Shown: piece after piece, positions 16,201 through 26,977 of the stretch
How the letters are laid out: every line of letters begins with the position of its first letter
How positions within the stretch are numbered: position 1 is the first letter of the stretch
NCBI RefSeq assembly: GCF_010858045.1
Contig: NZ_JAAGVC010000002.1
Span: forward strand, 280,728-344,727
DNA from: Nocardia cyriacigeorgica
GTDB taxonomy: Bacteria > Actinomycetota > Actinomycetes > Mycobacteriales > Mycobacteriaceae
DNA length: 64,000 nucleotides
Direction of reading: 5' to 3'
Program-made: the position numbers and the translations under genes
Notes under the pieces: model-generated
The model's database searches: none
What the model saw: the letters and a program-made list of their open reading frames with translations, nothing else
Told to the model about the DNA's origin: nothing

Positions 16201-16510
16201 CGTAGTAAGTCCTTTCGGCCTTCGGCACCAGGATGGCCGCTTCATTGCCTTCCAAGGTCAGTTGCCCCAGCGTCTCGCCGTCCGTCACCGGCTCACCCAC
16301 CAACCTGAACGTACCGCGACCGGTGTCGGTCATCATCGCCCCTATGTAGGTTCCAGCCTCGGCGAATCCGGTCAGCAAATGGGGGATCTCGATCGTGTCG
16401 GGTCGGCCGGTTTGCCAGCCCTGAACGAGATAGCTGCCGGAGTCGGTGGCGTACAGCGACGGACACCCCGTCTTGTCGGATCCACCCTTTCCGAGAAACC
16501 GCAAGCGCAT
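16181..16510 (-). CDS. Small conserved actinobacterial protein of the XRE/DUF6879 module
   Basis: I start this at ATG 16510 (GGGGGT upstream), giving 109 residues. It begins MRLRFLGKGGSDKTGCPSLY and continues with YLVQGWQTGRPDTIEIPHLL and TLEGNEAAILVPKAERTYYGG. I recognise the pattern (a compact beta-rich protein with GCPxLY) as one often encoded just before DUF6879 genes, but it has no described function. It is the first gene of the three-gene operon, and its 3' end overlaps the next start by 20 bases. Confidence 0.72.
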   Translation of the reverse strand: MRLRFLGKGGSDKTGCPSLYATDSGSYLVQGWQTGRPDTIEIPHLLTGFAEAGTYIGAMMTDTGRGTFRLVGEPVTDGETLGQLTLEGNEAAILVPKAERTYYGGVPIE

Positions 16511-16767
16511 CACCCTACCCCCTTCGTCAATTGTTTCAACTTGCATGGGCAAGACCATGATGCGCTCGAAACCCACGATATACCCAGAGATCCCGAAACT
16601 TTCGCAAGTTCTAGCAAGCACGTGGACCCTGCGCCGGACCGTTCGTAGCGTTCCACTCGGCACGCGACGCCGGGTGAGGTCCGAGCTCCGCCCCGCTGTT
16701 CCCCGGCGTCGGGTGCCTGCGAACTCTCGAGCCGGTTCGAGCTCACTCCGCGAAAGGATGGAACATC
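16511..16767. other. Divergent intergenic region
   Basis: This 257-base stretch separates the leftward XRE module from the rightward small gene. It should hold both promoters, but I could not pick a confident -10/-35 pair or a dyad. Confidence 0.4.
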
Positions 16768-17013
16768 GTGCCGCACTACGTGGTTCGATCGCATTGCTGC
16801 GGTGCCGGGTGGATGGTGTGCATTCCGTGTATCGGCACGCAGAGCTATGTGTCCAACAAGAAGGAGATCGAGCCGACGGCGCGGATGCTGTTGGCGCGGA
16901 TGACCGGTTTCGCGCCGGAACAGATCCACCTGGACCTGACCGTGGGCAGGGCGCTCGGCAGCGCGGATGAGATGGATGCCCTGCGACAGGACGATATGAC
17001 CAGCGGCGGGTAG
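16768..17013 (+). CDS. Small HicB-like hypothetical protein
   Basis: The 81-residue protein starts at GTG 16768 with GAAAGGA about ten bases upstream. Its pattern (MPHYVVRSHCCGAGW, then TQSYVSNKKEIEPTARMLL, then GFAPEQIHLDLTV) resembles the single-sheet HicB-like fold in which a short beta sheet is followed by an ARxxL helix and a last strand. No HicA-like mRNA interferase is adjacent, so an antitoxin role is speculative. Confidence 0.55.
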   Translation: MPHYVVRSHCCGAGWMVCIPCIGTQSYVSNKKEIEPTARMLLARMTGFAPEQIHLDLTVGRALGSADEMDALRQDDMTSGG

Positions 17014-17020
17014 GTTTTCG

Positions 17021-17368
17021 CTACTCGGGCACCGGATCGTCGGTCCGTTCACGCGCCTTCAGGACGAGGCCATAGATCACCAGCCCCAAGAGCGCCGCAC
17101 CGATGACGACCTTGGCACCGTCGAGGGCATCGTTGGCTTGTTTCGTTCGGGCGTAACTGGTCCCCCACCGGCCTGTCTCATCCGGATTACACAGTTGGTC
17201 GGGCGCTATCACGTAGCCGCTGATCTCGGTGAAGCTCCACCTCCGGCACACCACTTCCGGATCGAGCCACCCCGACACTCCCCACGCGATCAGCGCGCCG
17301 GTCAGCAGGAACCACGTCAGATAACCCCACGCGTTCTCCCGCAACGTTTTCCACATGCGTCCGGCCAT
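17021..17368 (-). CDS. Hypothetical two-helix membrane protein
   Basis: From ATG 17368 the frame gives 115 residues with one hydrophobic segment near the start (WGYLTWFLLTGALIAWGVSG) and a second near the end (VVIGAALLGLVIYGLVL). Between them is an extracytoplasmic loop with two cysteines (VVCRRW and QLCNP) that could form a disulfide. I do not recognise a family. Confidence 0.6.
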   Translation of the reverse strand: MAGRMWKTLRENAWGYLTWFLLTGALIAWGVSGWLDPEVVCRRWSFTEISGYVIAPDQLCNPDETGRWGTSYARTKQANDALDGAKVVIGAALLGLVIYGLVLKARERTDDPVPE

Positions 17369-17624
17369 TCCAGCAATGTACCGACCTGCACTCGGCATGA
17401 CGACGCCCACGGCACTTCCTGAGCCGGGTCGCCGATCTCGCCATGACCGCCTGGCCCGAGTCGCATTCAGCCGCCGACGATGCCGGAGCATCGTGGAACA
17501 CACCGATGGATCGAATACAGCCGGCTCAGCTGATTATTCGTTATGCGGACGCCGGACCGCCGATACCTTCACTCGGCCCCGGAACAAACGGGGTCCATCG
17601 GCGGGTTACCCGAGGGAGAGGCGC

Positions 17625-18221
17625 TCAAGCGTCGAGTTCGCTGAAGGGAATCTTCACCGGGTACGGCTCGCTCAGCACCAGCACCTCCTGGTGCGGTTCG
17701 GCACGGCGGTATGCGCCGCTCGCCCAGTCCAGCCGGTACTCCTGAATAATCTTGATCCGAAGGTCGTCGTCGAGGTGCACCACCAAGTAGACCGGGATGC
17801 CTTCGGCCGCGTACTCCGCGCGCTTGTCAACGGTATCGACGTACTCGGAGCCGGGCGATACCACCTCGACCACCAGCAGCACATTCTCAGATGAGAGCTT
17901 CTCGCCCCGCGGAATGCAGCGGTGCACCACGACATCGGGCCTGCGGAATGAGAAGCCGGGCGTCTTCGGCCGCGTTCTCTGGTAGTGCATCTCGAAATCC
18001 GTGACTACCCGGATGCACGGCTCATCCGGACGCGCGGCATCGAACCCATTGGCCAGCCGTCGCGCGACGATGTTGTGTTCCGCGCTCCCGCTCCGGCAGA
18101 AGATCACGTGGCCGTCGACCACTTCGATCTGCCGCTGCACTTCGTCGGGAAGCGCCTCGTAACCTTCCTCGGTGATGAGGAGCATCTGCGGGTCGGTCAC
18201 CCAGGCGGGCAGCGTGCTCAT
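17625..18221 (-). CDS. Uma2 family (DUF820) putative restriction-endonuclease-like protein
   Basis: The 198-residue protein shows the Uma2 order: LPDEVQRQIEVVDGHV near the start, a basic RRPDVVV with the first catalytic aspartate, and VLLVVEVVSPGSE with the glutamate of the PD-(D/E)XK fold. KRAEYAAEGIPVYLVV follows. Uma2 proteins are numerous in actinobacteria; their cleavage targets are not known. TGAGGTTTC before the ATG can serve as a ribosome site. No partner gene is adjacent. Confidence 0.88.
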   Translation of the reverse strand: MSTLPAWVTDPQMLLITEEGYEALPDEVQRQIEVVDGHVIFCRSGSAEHNIVARRLANGFDAARPDEPCIRVVTDFEMHYQRTRPKTPGFSFRRPDVVVHRCIPRGEKLSSENVLLVVEVVSPGSEYVDTVDKRAEYAAEGIPVYLVVHLDDDLRIKIIQEYRLDWASGAYRRAEPHQEVLVLSEPYPVKIPFSELDA

Positions 18222-18308
18222 GAAACCTCATTCTCCAGGGTTGCGATGAGCCCATCCTATGTTGTCGGTCCGCTACGTAAGGGATGACGGACTCCGACGT
18301 ACGGAACG

Positions 18309-18346
18309 CCGAAGGCCGGCCCACCTGCTGGTGGACCGGCCTTCGG
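18309..18346. terminator. Terminator hairpin downstream of groEL
   Basis: CCGAAGGCCGG and its complement, extended through CCAC/GTGG with one mismatch, form a long stem around CTGCTG. It lies 28 bases beyond the groEL stop and probably ends both groEL and the facing genes. Confidence 0.75.
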
Positions 18347-18374
18347 TTCGAAATATGGTGCCGATTGGCAGGAC

Positions 18375-20511
<2,137 letters not shown>

Positions 20512-20643
20512 TGCTATAGGTTACCGGCAGTGCCGGCGGCGGGGCGGCCGCACGTCCAGCTGCCACCCCGCCGCGACCTTCCGGCAATCATCCGGTGATG
20601 CCGGCTCGCCGATCGGCCGCGGCGAGGCGAGCGCGGCCGGGAT

Positions 20644-21366
20644 TCAGGATTTGTTGTTCTCGATGAGACCGGCGAGCAGTTCGACCAGATGCGCCTCCGC
20701 AGTCGATTTGTCGATGCCGATGCCGGACAGCACGCCGGTACCGTTCTCCTGCTCGAGCAGGGCGAGCAGGAGATGTTCGGTGCCGATGTAGTTGTGGCCG
20801 AGCCGCAGCGCCTCGCGGAAGGTCAGTTCGAGCACCTTTTTCGCCTCGGGATCGAACGGCACCAGCGGTGGCACCTCACCGCCACCTGGCGGCAGGGCAG
20901 CCGTGGCAGCCTCACGCACCGACTCGACCGTGGCGCCCTGGGTGAGCAATTCCTTGGCCGCGAGGCCGTCGGGTTCGGACAGCAGCGCGAGCACCAGATG
21001 CGGTGGCGCGATCTGCGTGTTACCGGCCGTGCGGGCCGCCTCCTGAGCCGCCATGACCACATTCCTGGCACGTGGCGTGAAGCGAGCGAAGCCGGCTTCG
21101 GGGTCCATGGCACCCGCGTCACCGGGCGCTTTGGGCACGAACCGCTTCTGCGCCGCCTGTTTGGTGACGCCCATGCTCGCGCCGATATCGGTCCACGAGG
21201 CGCCGGAGCGGCGGGCCTGGTCGACGAAGTGGCCGATCAGGTGATCGGCCAGTTCGCCGAGGTGTCCGGCGGCGACCATGGCATCGGCCAATTGATCGAG
21301 GACGTTGTCGGGGCGGGCCCTTTTGATGCCTTCGATGAGGTCGTCGAGCTTGAGCGAAGAAGTCAT
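20644..21366 (-). CDS. Clp N-domain protein with an N-terminal HTH
   Basis: The 240-residue protein lacks any AAA module. About residues 52-80 (GASWTDIGASMGVTKQAAQK) form a helix-turn-helix. Two Clp_N repeats follow: FTPRARNVVMAAQEAARTAG with PPHLVLALLSEPDG, and LELTFREALRLGHNYIGTEH with LLLALLEQENG. In ClpC the N-domain receives substrates and adaptors, so this protein may couple proteolysis or phosphoarginine sensing to DNA binding (inference). Twin palindromes begin three bases before its start codon, which suggests autoregulation. Confidence 0.88.
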   Translation of the reverse strand: MTSSLKLDDLIEGIKRARPDNVLDQLADAMVAAGHLGELADHLIGHFVDQARRSGASWTDIGASMGVTKQAAQKRFVPKAPGDAGAMDPEAGFARFTPRARNVVMAAQEAARTAGNTQIAPPHLVLALLSEPDGLAAKELLTQGATVESVREAATAALPPGGGEVPPLVPFDPEAKKVLELTFREALRLGHNYIGTEHLLLALLEQENGTGVLSGIGIDKSTAEAHLVELLAGLIENNKS

Positions 21367-21368
21367 GC

Positions 21369-21413
21369 GTCAACCATAGGTTGACGACCCAGCGTCGTCA
21401 ACCATTGGTTGAC
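21369..21413. promoter_or_regulatory. Twin palindromes, probable operator of the HTH-ClpN gene
   Basis: GTCAACC-ATA-GGTTGAC (21369-21385) and GTCAACC-ATT-GGTTGAC (21397-21413) are perfect 7+7 dyads 28 bases apart centre to centre. They fill the gap between the HTH-ClpN start codon and the end of the oxidoreductase gene. Confidence 0.75.
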
Positions 21414-21418
21414 GATTG

Positions 21419-22507
21419 CTACTTCGCGCCTGCCCCGGCGGCCGCGAAGCGCACGATCGTCTCCTTGACCCGCGCCGCGGTGCGCCCGGTCAGCACCATT
21501 CGTCCGGGTGCGTCGTCGGCGCGCACGAACTGGATGACGCCGTCATGACGCCCGAGGCTCAGGCACTGGAGGTAGTAGCGGAACTTCAGCTCGCCCGGTT
21601 CCCGGCCGCGCAGGCGAGCGGTGATCGCCGCGGCGGCGTAGGAGCCGGTCGGCAGCGCGGTCGCGCAGGCCATCCGCAGCTCACGATCACCGGGACCGGC
21701 GACCACAGCGCTGTCGCCGGCGGCGTAGATGTTCGGATGCGAGACCGAACGCAAGGTGGCGTCGGTGCGGATCCGGCCGTGCGCGTCCACCGCGAGACCT
21801 GCCCGCGCGGCCAGCTGCGGCACACCGAAACCGGTAGTCCACACGGTGGCACGGGATTGCAGCGAGGTCCCATCGGCCAGCCGCACCGCGTCCGCGCACA
21901 CCTCGATGACCTTCGCCGCCGCGTGAATCCGGACACCGAGCCCTTCCAGCACCCGGCGGATATGCGTCTGCGCCCGCGGTGACAACCACGCACCCGGTTC
22001 CGTTGCGCTGACCAGCTCCACGCGGACGTCACTGCGGGATTCGGCGAGTTCGGCGGCCACTTCGATGCCGGTCGCGCCGGCGCCGACCACGACGATCGGG
22101 CCGTCCGCGGGGATGCGGGCCGCCGCTTCCGGCGTCGCCACCGAATAGGCGTATTCGGCCACGCCCGGCACCCCGGCGTCGTCGGCGACGCTGCCGAGCG
22201 CGTAGACCAGGGTGTCGTAGCCGAGCGGTTCGCGATCGGCGCATCGCAGCAGCGCGCGCTCGGCGTCGAGCTCGGTCACCCGGGCGTGCACGAAGCCGAT
22301 ACCCTTGGGTTCCAAGAGTTCTCGCAGTTCCCACGCCCGGGTCTGCTGGCCGGCGAAGCGCTGGTGCAGCCGCACGCGCTCGACGAAATGTGTTCGGGCA
22401 TCGACCACGGTGACGTCGGCGCCGGGCGTCTTCTTCGCGAACCGGCGCGCAGCCGCCAAGCCCGCGTATCCGGCGCCGAGGACAACGATCCGATGCTGTG
22501 CGCTCAT
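21419..22507 (-). CDS. NAD(P)/FAD-dependent oxidoreductase, NDH-2/AIF-like
   Basis: The 362-residue flavoprotein has the FAD-binding VVLGAGYAGLAAARRF at the start, a second dinucleotide fold IVVVGAGATGIEVAAEL near residue 150 and the late flavin motif NIYAAGDSAVV. Its length matches the short two-dinucleotide-binding NADH dehydrogenase-like group. GAGGAG lies before ATG 22507. It follows the ECF41-type sigma gene on the same strand, and oxidoreductases of this kind are the usual ECF41 targets, so it is probably controlled by that factor. Confidence 0.88.
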   Translation of the reverse strand: MSAQHRIVVLGAGYAGLAAARRFAKKTPGADVTVVDARTHFVERVRLHQRFAGQQTRAWELRELLEPKGIGFVHARVTELDAERALLRCADREPLGYDTLVYALGSVADDAGVPGVAEYAYSVATPEAAARIPADGPIVVVGAGATGIEVAAELAESRSDVRVELVSATEPGAWLSPRAQTHIRRVLEGLGVRIHAAAKVIEVCADAVRLADGTSLQSRATVWTTGFGVPQLAARAGLAVDAHGRIRTDATLRSVSHPNIYAAGDSAVVAGPGDRELRMACATALPTGSYAAAAITARLRGREPGELKFRYYLQCLSLGRHDGVIQFVRADDAPGRMVLTGRTAARVKETIVRFAAAGAGAK

Positions 22508-22679
22508 GGTGGGCTCCTCAGGGAATGGGGACGGTGACACCACTCAGACCGGATGGCCCGCCGATCCCTGACAACTCCACGAGGTGAGGCCGGTCACACC
22601 GCTCAGGCGGTGCCGAATCAGCCTGACCCGGAGGGCCTACGTGGTGACGCTCCGCTACCGCCTCCGGCCCTCGACCGGT

Positions 22680-23561
22680 TCAGGCGGCGGTGCGGCCGAA
22701 GTAGGCGAGCTTGCCCGGTGCGACCACCAGTCGCAGCGCCGTCACCACCTCGCCGTCGGAATCGGCGGTACAGACCGCGAGGGGCGCGCCGTCGGCCCAG
22801 GCGCAGACCGCGGGCAGCCCGTTCACCTCGACGATCTCGATCGTCACACCCGGCACCACCCAGCCGAAGAGCTTGGTGAGGTACACCGCGACCTTCGACG
22901 CACCGACCACCGGCCGCCGGGCCACACCCACCATGCCGTTACCGTCGGCCACCGAGACCACGTCGGCGGCGAGCATCTGCTCCAGTGCGGCGATTTCGCC
23001 GTTGCGGGCGGCGGCGAAGAACCGCTCCATCAGCGCACGCGCCTGCTCGGCCGGAATATCGAAGCGCGCCTTGCCATCCCGCACTCGTCGGCCCGCGCGA
23101 TGGAAGATCTGCTGCGCATTGGTTTCGGTGAGCTCGAGCATTCCGGCGATCTCACGATGCGAATATCCGAAGGCCTCGCGCAGCACGAACACCGCGCGTT
23201 CGACCGGAGTGAGCCGTTCCAGCGCGGTGAGCAGCGCCAACGACACCAGCTCGCGTTCCTGCGCCGATTCCAGCGGGCCGAGCTCCCCCGCACCGGTCGG
23301 CACCGGCTCGGGCAGCCACGGCCCGACATACCTCTCCCGCCGTGCCCGCGCCGAATCCAGCCAGCTGCGACACAGATTCACCACGACCGTGGTCAACCAG
23401 GCCTGCGCCGAACGGATCTCGCCACGATCGGCGGCTTCCCAGCGCAGGTAGGTCTCCTGCACGGCGTCCTCGGCTTCGGCCGCCGAGCCGAGCATCCGGT
23501 AGGCCAGCGAGAACAAGCGCGGACGCTCGGCTTCGAAATCAGCCAGCCCCTGTGCGTCCAT
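22680..23561 (-). CDS. ECF sigma factor, ECF41 group (SigJ-like)
   Basis: The 293-residue sigma factor has region 2 (LFSLAYRMLGSAAEAEDAVQ), region 4 (RLTPVERAVFVLREAFGYSH, then IAGMLELTETNAQQIFHRA) and a C-terminal SnoaL-like domain from about residue 180. WLPEPVP in the linker is the ECF41 signature; the later DGGGK and NPDKL motifs are present as DGNGM and APGKL. In ECF41 proteins the C-terminal domain both activates and restrains the factor and no anti-sigma is needed; none is seen here. Confidence 0.9.
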   Translation of the reverse strand: MDAQGLADFEAERPRLFSLAYRMLGSAAEAEDAVQETYLRWEAADRGEIRSAQAWLTTVVVNLCRSWLDSARARRERYVGPWLPEPVPTGAGELGPLESAQERELVSLALLTALERLTPVERAVFVLREAFGYSHREIAGMLELTETNAQQIFHRAGRRVRDGKARFDIPAEQARALMERFFAAARNGEIAALEQMLAADVVSVADGNGMVGVARRPVVGASKVAVYLTKLFGWVVPGVTIEIVEVNGLPAVCAWADGAPLAVCTADSDGEVVTALRLVVAPGKLAYFGRTAA

Positions 23562-23605
23562 CCGCCACCTCCCGCGCCGTCAGCGGTGACGATACCCGCG
23601 GCCGC

Positions 23606-24517
23606 TCAGCTCTCGACGCCGTTGTGTTCGCGCTTACCACCCGGACGGCGCAGCCGCAGCCGCGACGAACCGCGCATCGCCGGACGACGGATGGCGGGCC
23701 GCCGGATCGCCGGACGCCGCCGCTGTGCCCGCCGCTGCGCCCGCCGTTCGGCCGGCTTGTGCTCCCAGGTCTCCGGCCGGGCCGCGACCCAGCGCTGCGA
23801 ATACCAGGCGAACGGGATATGCCCCAGGTACAGCACGATCAGCACCAGCAGCAGCACGATCGGATAGGTGACCAGCGCGGCCGCGGCCGCCGCCACCAGC
23901 ACCAGCAGCCCGGCGGCGGCCTGCGGCGCCACCGACACCGACTTCATCGCCAGGGTCGGGATGGTGCTCACCGCAAGCAGGGCGGCGAACACGACCCACG
24001 CCGAGACCATGCCGAAGCCGACCCACCAGCCGTCGCCGAACTGCACATACAGCGCGACCGGGGCCAGGGCGATGAGCGCGGCGGCGGGGGCCGGGACGCC
24101 GACGAAATACTCGCGCGCCCAGTCCGGGCGGGTGTCGTCGTCCATCAGCGTGTTGAACCGGGCCAGCCGCAGCACGATGCTCACCGCGAACAGCAGGGCG
24201 ATGATCCAGCCGGTGCTGTTGTCGCTGAGCAGCCCGATGTAGAGCACGAGAGCGGGTGCGACACCGAAGGAGATGGCGTCGGAGAGCGAATCCAGCTCGG
24301 CGCCGATCTTGGTGGTGGCGGCCAGCATCCGCGCGAGCCGCCCGTCGAGGGTGTCCAGGACGGCCGCCGCGCCGATCATGGCGAGCGAGACCCCGAATTC
24401 ACCGTCGAGCGCGAACTTCACCGCGGACAGTCCGGAACACAGCGCCATGATGGTGACCATGCTCGGCAGCAGCCGGATCGACCGGCGCCGCCGTCCGGCA
24501 GTGCCCGGCTCCATCAT
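23606..24517 (-). CDS. pssA: CDP-diacylglycerol-serine O-phosphatidyltransferase
   Basis: The 303-residue membrane enzyme has the CDP-alcohol phosphotransferase signature [20 protein letters not shown] followed by LDSLSD (DxxDGxxAR...GxxxDxxxD, about residues 55-80). About eight hydrophobic segments follow. It makes phosphatidylserine from CDP-diacylglycerol. The start overlaps the psd stop by four bases (ATGA). The C-terminal 50 residues are very arginine-rich with repeated RRPAIRRPA units, a long basic tail not needed for catalysis. Confidence 0.94.
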   Translation of the reverse strand: MMEPGTAGRRRRSIRLLPSMVTIMALCSGLSAVKFALDGEFGVSLAMIGAAAVLDTLDGRLARMLAATTKIGAELDSLSDAISFGVAPALVLYIGLLSDNSTGWIIALLFAVSIVLRLARFNTLMDDDTRPDWAREYFVGVPAPAAALIALAPVALYVQFGDGWWVGFGMVSAWVVFAALLAVSTIPTLAMKSVSVAPQAAAGLLVLVAAAAAALVTYPIVLLLVLIVLYLGHIPFAWYSQRWVAARPETWEHKPAERRAQRRAQRRRPAIRRPAIRRPAMRGSSRLRLRRPGGKREHNGVES

Positions 24518-25239
24518 GACCCTGCGGTCGGCAATACGGCCAGCACGGTCTCGGCACCGATGGTGCGCTGACCGACGTCGACGAGCAGTTCGGTGCCCGC
24601 CGGGAAGTAGGTGTCGACCCGGGAACCGAAACGGATCAGGCCGTAGGTGTCGCCGATGGTGAGCACGTCACCGGGCTTGGCATCGCAGACGATGCGGCGA
24701 GCCAGCAGGCCCGCGATCTGCACGACCACGATCTGGGCGCCGGACGGGGTGTCGATGACCATGCTGTTGCGCTCGTTCACCGAGCTGGCCTCGGGCAGGT
24801 CGGCCGAGCGGAACTGGCCGGCCTGATGCAGCACGGTGCGCACGGTCCCGGAGACGGGCACCCGCTGCACGTGGACATCGAGAACGGACAGGAAGATGCT
24901 GACGCGGGGCAGCGGCTGATCACCGAGGCCGAGCTCGGCGGGCGGCACCGCGGTGTCGACCAGCGCGATCTCGCCGTCGGCCGGTGCGACGACGGCGCCG
25001 GCCCGGTTGGGCGGCACCCGGTGCGGATGCCGGAAGAACGTGGCGCAGGCCGCGGCCGCCGCCAGCCCGCCGCGGCGCACCCAGCGACGTTTGCCGCCGA
25101 GCACCGCGACGGCCAGTGGCGCCGCGACGAACGGCAGACCGGCCGGGTGCAACGGCGGGATCGCATGGCGCACCAGGTCGGCGACGTGGCCGAGGCCGGT
25201 GCGTTCGGGCGTGCCGGGCGGGGTGGGACGGCGTGCCAC
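24514..25239 (-). CDS. psd: Phosphatidylserine decarboxylase
   Basis: The 241-residue protein matches the short actinobacterial type ([20 protein letters not shown] with the conserved [20 protein letters not shown], and the self-cleavage region [12 protein letters not shown], where the G-S pair yields the pyruvoyl subunit). It turns phosphatidylserine into phosphatidylethanolamine. The GTG start at 25239 follows AGAGGAG. psd and pssA overlap and form one operon, as in mycobacteria. Confidence 0.94.
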   Translation of the reverse strand: MARRPTPPGTPERTGLGHVADLVRHAIPPLHPAGLPFVAAPLAVAVLGGKRRWVRRGGLAAAAACATFFRHPHRVPPNRAGAVVAPADGEIALVDTAVPPAELGLGDQPLPRVSIFLSVLDVHVQRVPVSGTVRTVLHQAGQFRSADLPEASSVNERNSMVIDTPSGAQIVVVQIAGLLARRIVCDAKPGDVLTIGDTYGLIRFGSRVDTYFPAGTELLVDVGQRTIGAETVLAVLPTAGS

Positions 25240-25393
25240 AGGCTCCTCTTTCGTGCTCGGTGCAAGACGAACGCGCCGTTCGAGGCCCGTCACGGCGACG
25301 GTCTCGATGCCCGTCGACGGATGAAAGCGGTCGTCGAACAGGTTCGGCGCAAGCGTTCACACCTTACGGGAACCGCGCCCGTGGCACCCGGTG

Positions 25394-25666
25394 TCAGTGC
25401 GCTGAGCGGCGCCCGGTGAACAGTTTCACCAGGTAGAGCAGGATGACCGCACCGGCGAGGCAGGTGAAGAAGCTGAAGAACCAGCCGGCGCTCTCCACAT
25501 CGACCCCGAACAGTGCCAGGACGAATCCGCCGAGCAGGCCGCCGATCACGCCCACCACGATATTGAGCAGAATGCCCTGTTGAGCATCGGTTTTCATGAT
25601 TTTGCTGGCGATCCAGCCCGCGAGCCCCCCGATGATGATCCACGCGATGATCCCGATTCCGAGCAT
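25394..25666 (-). CDS. GlsB/YeaQ/YmgE family small membrane protein
   Basis: The 90-residue protein has three hydrophobic helices (MLGIGIIAWIIIGGLAGWIA, then GILLNIVVGVIGGLLGGFVL, then FFTCLAGAVILLYLV), with the glycine zipper and A-x-K-I-M after the first, typical of the transglycosylase-associated (YeaQ/GlsB) family. Members are stress-linked but have no defined activity. GAGGACACC precedes the ATG. Confidence 0.9.
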   Translation of the reverse strand: MLGIGIIAWIIIGGLAGWIASKIMKTDAQQGILLNIVVGVIGGLLGGFVLALFGVDVESAGWFFSFFTCLAGAVILLYLVKLFTGRRSAH

Positions 25667-25772
25667 GGTGTCCTCGAATCTGTGGTTGGGCACGCCGCCG
25701 GTTTGCGGCGTGTGCCTGGGATATACCCGGGTCATTGTGAGAATACGCACTCGCGTGTACCCCGGGTAGCGC

Positions 25773-25791
25773 TAATATGAGGGAGCCTCAT
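25773..25791 (+). promoter_or_regulatory. Candidate fabH promoter with overlapping operator
   Basis: A TAATAT box (25773-25778) overlaps the perfect dyad ATGAGG-GAG-CCTCAT (25777-25791). This is the only strong promoter-like signal between glsB and fabH; it implies a leader of about 120 bases. Confidence 0.4.
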
Positions 25792-25906
25792 GTCTACGAG
25801 TTCGCGTAGTACCAGCTGATTCGTAGCTATCGACCAGTGAGGATCCACATCGATATTCGGGAACACCCCGGCGGCGCCGACGCCGCAGGTACATAGGAGA
25901 CGCACC

Positions 25907-26938
25907 ATGGCTGCTCGTTTCGCCCAGACCACTGGCGCAGAGCACACGGCGATCCTCGGGCTCGGCGTCTATCGCCCCGCCCGTGTGGTCACGAACGACG
26001 AGGTAGCGGGCCCGATCGACTCGAGCGACGAATGGATCCGGACCAGGTCCGGCATTCGCACCCGGCGCTTCGCCGACGATTCCGAAACCATCCAGAGCAT
26101 GAGCGTCGCGGCCGCGCGCGGGGCGCTGGAATCGGCGGGAGTCGCCGCCGACCAGGTCGATTGCGTCATCGTCGCCACCTCGACCCATCTGCTGCTCACC
26201 CCGGCCGCGGCGCCGCAGATCGCCACCGAGCTCGGCATGAACGGTGCGGCCGCCTTCGACATCTCCGCCGGATGCGCCGGCTTCTGCCATGGGCTGGCCC
26301 TCGCCTCGGATCTGGTCCGCGCGGGCACATCGAAGAACGTGCTGGTTGTCGGGGTGGAAAAGCTCACGAACACGATCAATCCGACCGACCGCTCCACCGC
26401 GTTCCTGTTCGCCGACGGCGCGGGCGCGGTCGTGGTCGGCCCGTCCGAGGAGCAGGGCATCGCCCCCACGGTGTGGGGTTCGGACGGCACCCAGCATCAC
26501 GCCATCCGCCAGGACAAGGACTGGATGGAGTTCTTCGCCGAGATCGACGAGAAGGGCCTCGACGCCGTCCGGCCGTATCTGGCGATGGAGGGCACGGCGG
26601 TGTTCCGCTGGGCGGCGCACTCGCTGGAGAAGGTGTGCCGGGAGGCCATCGACAGGGCAGGCCTGTCCACCGGCGATCTCGACGCGATGATTCCGCATCA
26701 GGCGAACGGCCGGATCATCGAGATCATGGCGCGGGTGCTGGAGCTGCCCGAGCATTGCGCGCTCGCGAACGATATCGAGGAGACCGGTAACACCTCGGCC
26801 GCCTCGATTCCGCTGGCGATGGAGCAGCTGCTGCGCACCGGGCAGTCCAAGCCGGGCGATACCGCCCTGCTCATCGCCTTCGGCGCGGGCCTGTCCTGGG
26901 CCGCGCAGGTGGTATCGCTGCCGAACTGGCAGTCCTGA
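25907..26938 (+). CDS. fabH: Beta-ketoacyl-ACP synthase III
   Basis: The 343-residue thiolase-fold enzyme has the catalytic cysteine in FDISAGCAGFCHG, the histidine in DAMIPHQANGRIIE and the asparagine in ETGNTSAASIPLA. It condenses an acyl-CoA starter with malonyl-ACP, the link between FAS-I and FAS-II systems in mycolic-acid bacteria, or starts a separate fatty acid or polyketide chain. AGGAGACGCACC precedes the ATG. No other FAS-II gene is adjacent, so its pathway is not fixed. Confidence 0.94.
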   Translation: MAARFAQTTGAEHTAILGLGVYRPARVVTNDEVAGPIDSSDEWIRTRSGIRTRRFADDSETIQSMSVAAARGALESAGVAADQVDCVIVATSTHLLLTPAAAPQIATELGMNGAAAFDISAGCAGFCHGLALASDLVRAGTSKNVLVVGVEKLTNTINPTDRSTAFLFADGAGAVVVGPSEEQGIAPTVWGSDGTQHHAIRQDKDWMEFFAEIDEKGLDAVRPYLAMEGTAVFRWAAHSLEKVCREAIDRAGLSTGDLDAMIPHQANGRIIEIMARVLELPEHCALANDIEETGNTSAASIPLAMEQLLRTGQSKPGDTALLIAFGAGLSWAAQVVSLPNWQS

Positions 26939-26948
26939 CGGCGCAGGC

Positions 26949-26977
26949 GAGGCGGGTGCGGACTACGCGCCCGCCTC
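26949..26977. terminator. Shared terminator between convergent fabH and SRPBCC genes
   Basis: GAGGCGGG (26949-26956) pairs with CCCGCCTC (26970-26977). The hairpin includes the SRPBCC stop codon, leaving only 24 bases between the two genes. Confidence 0.6.
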
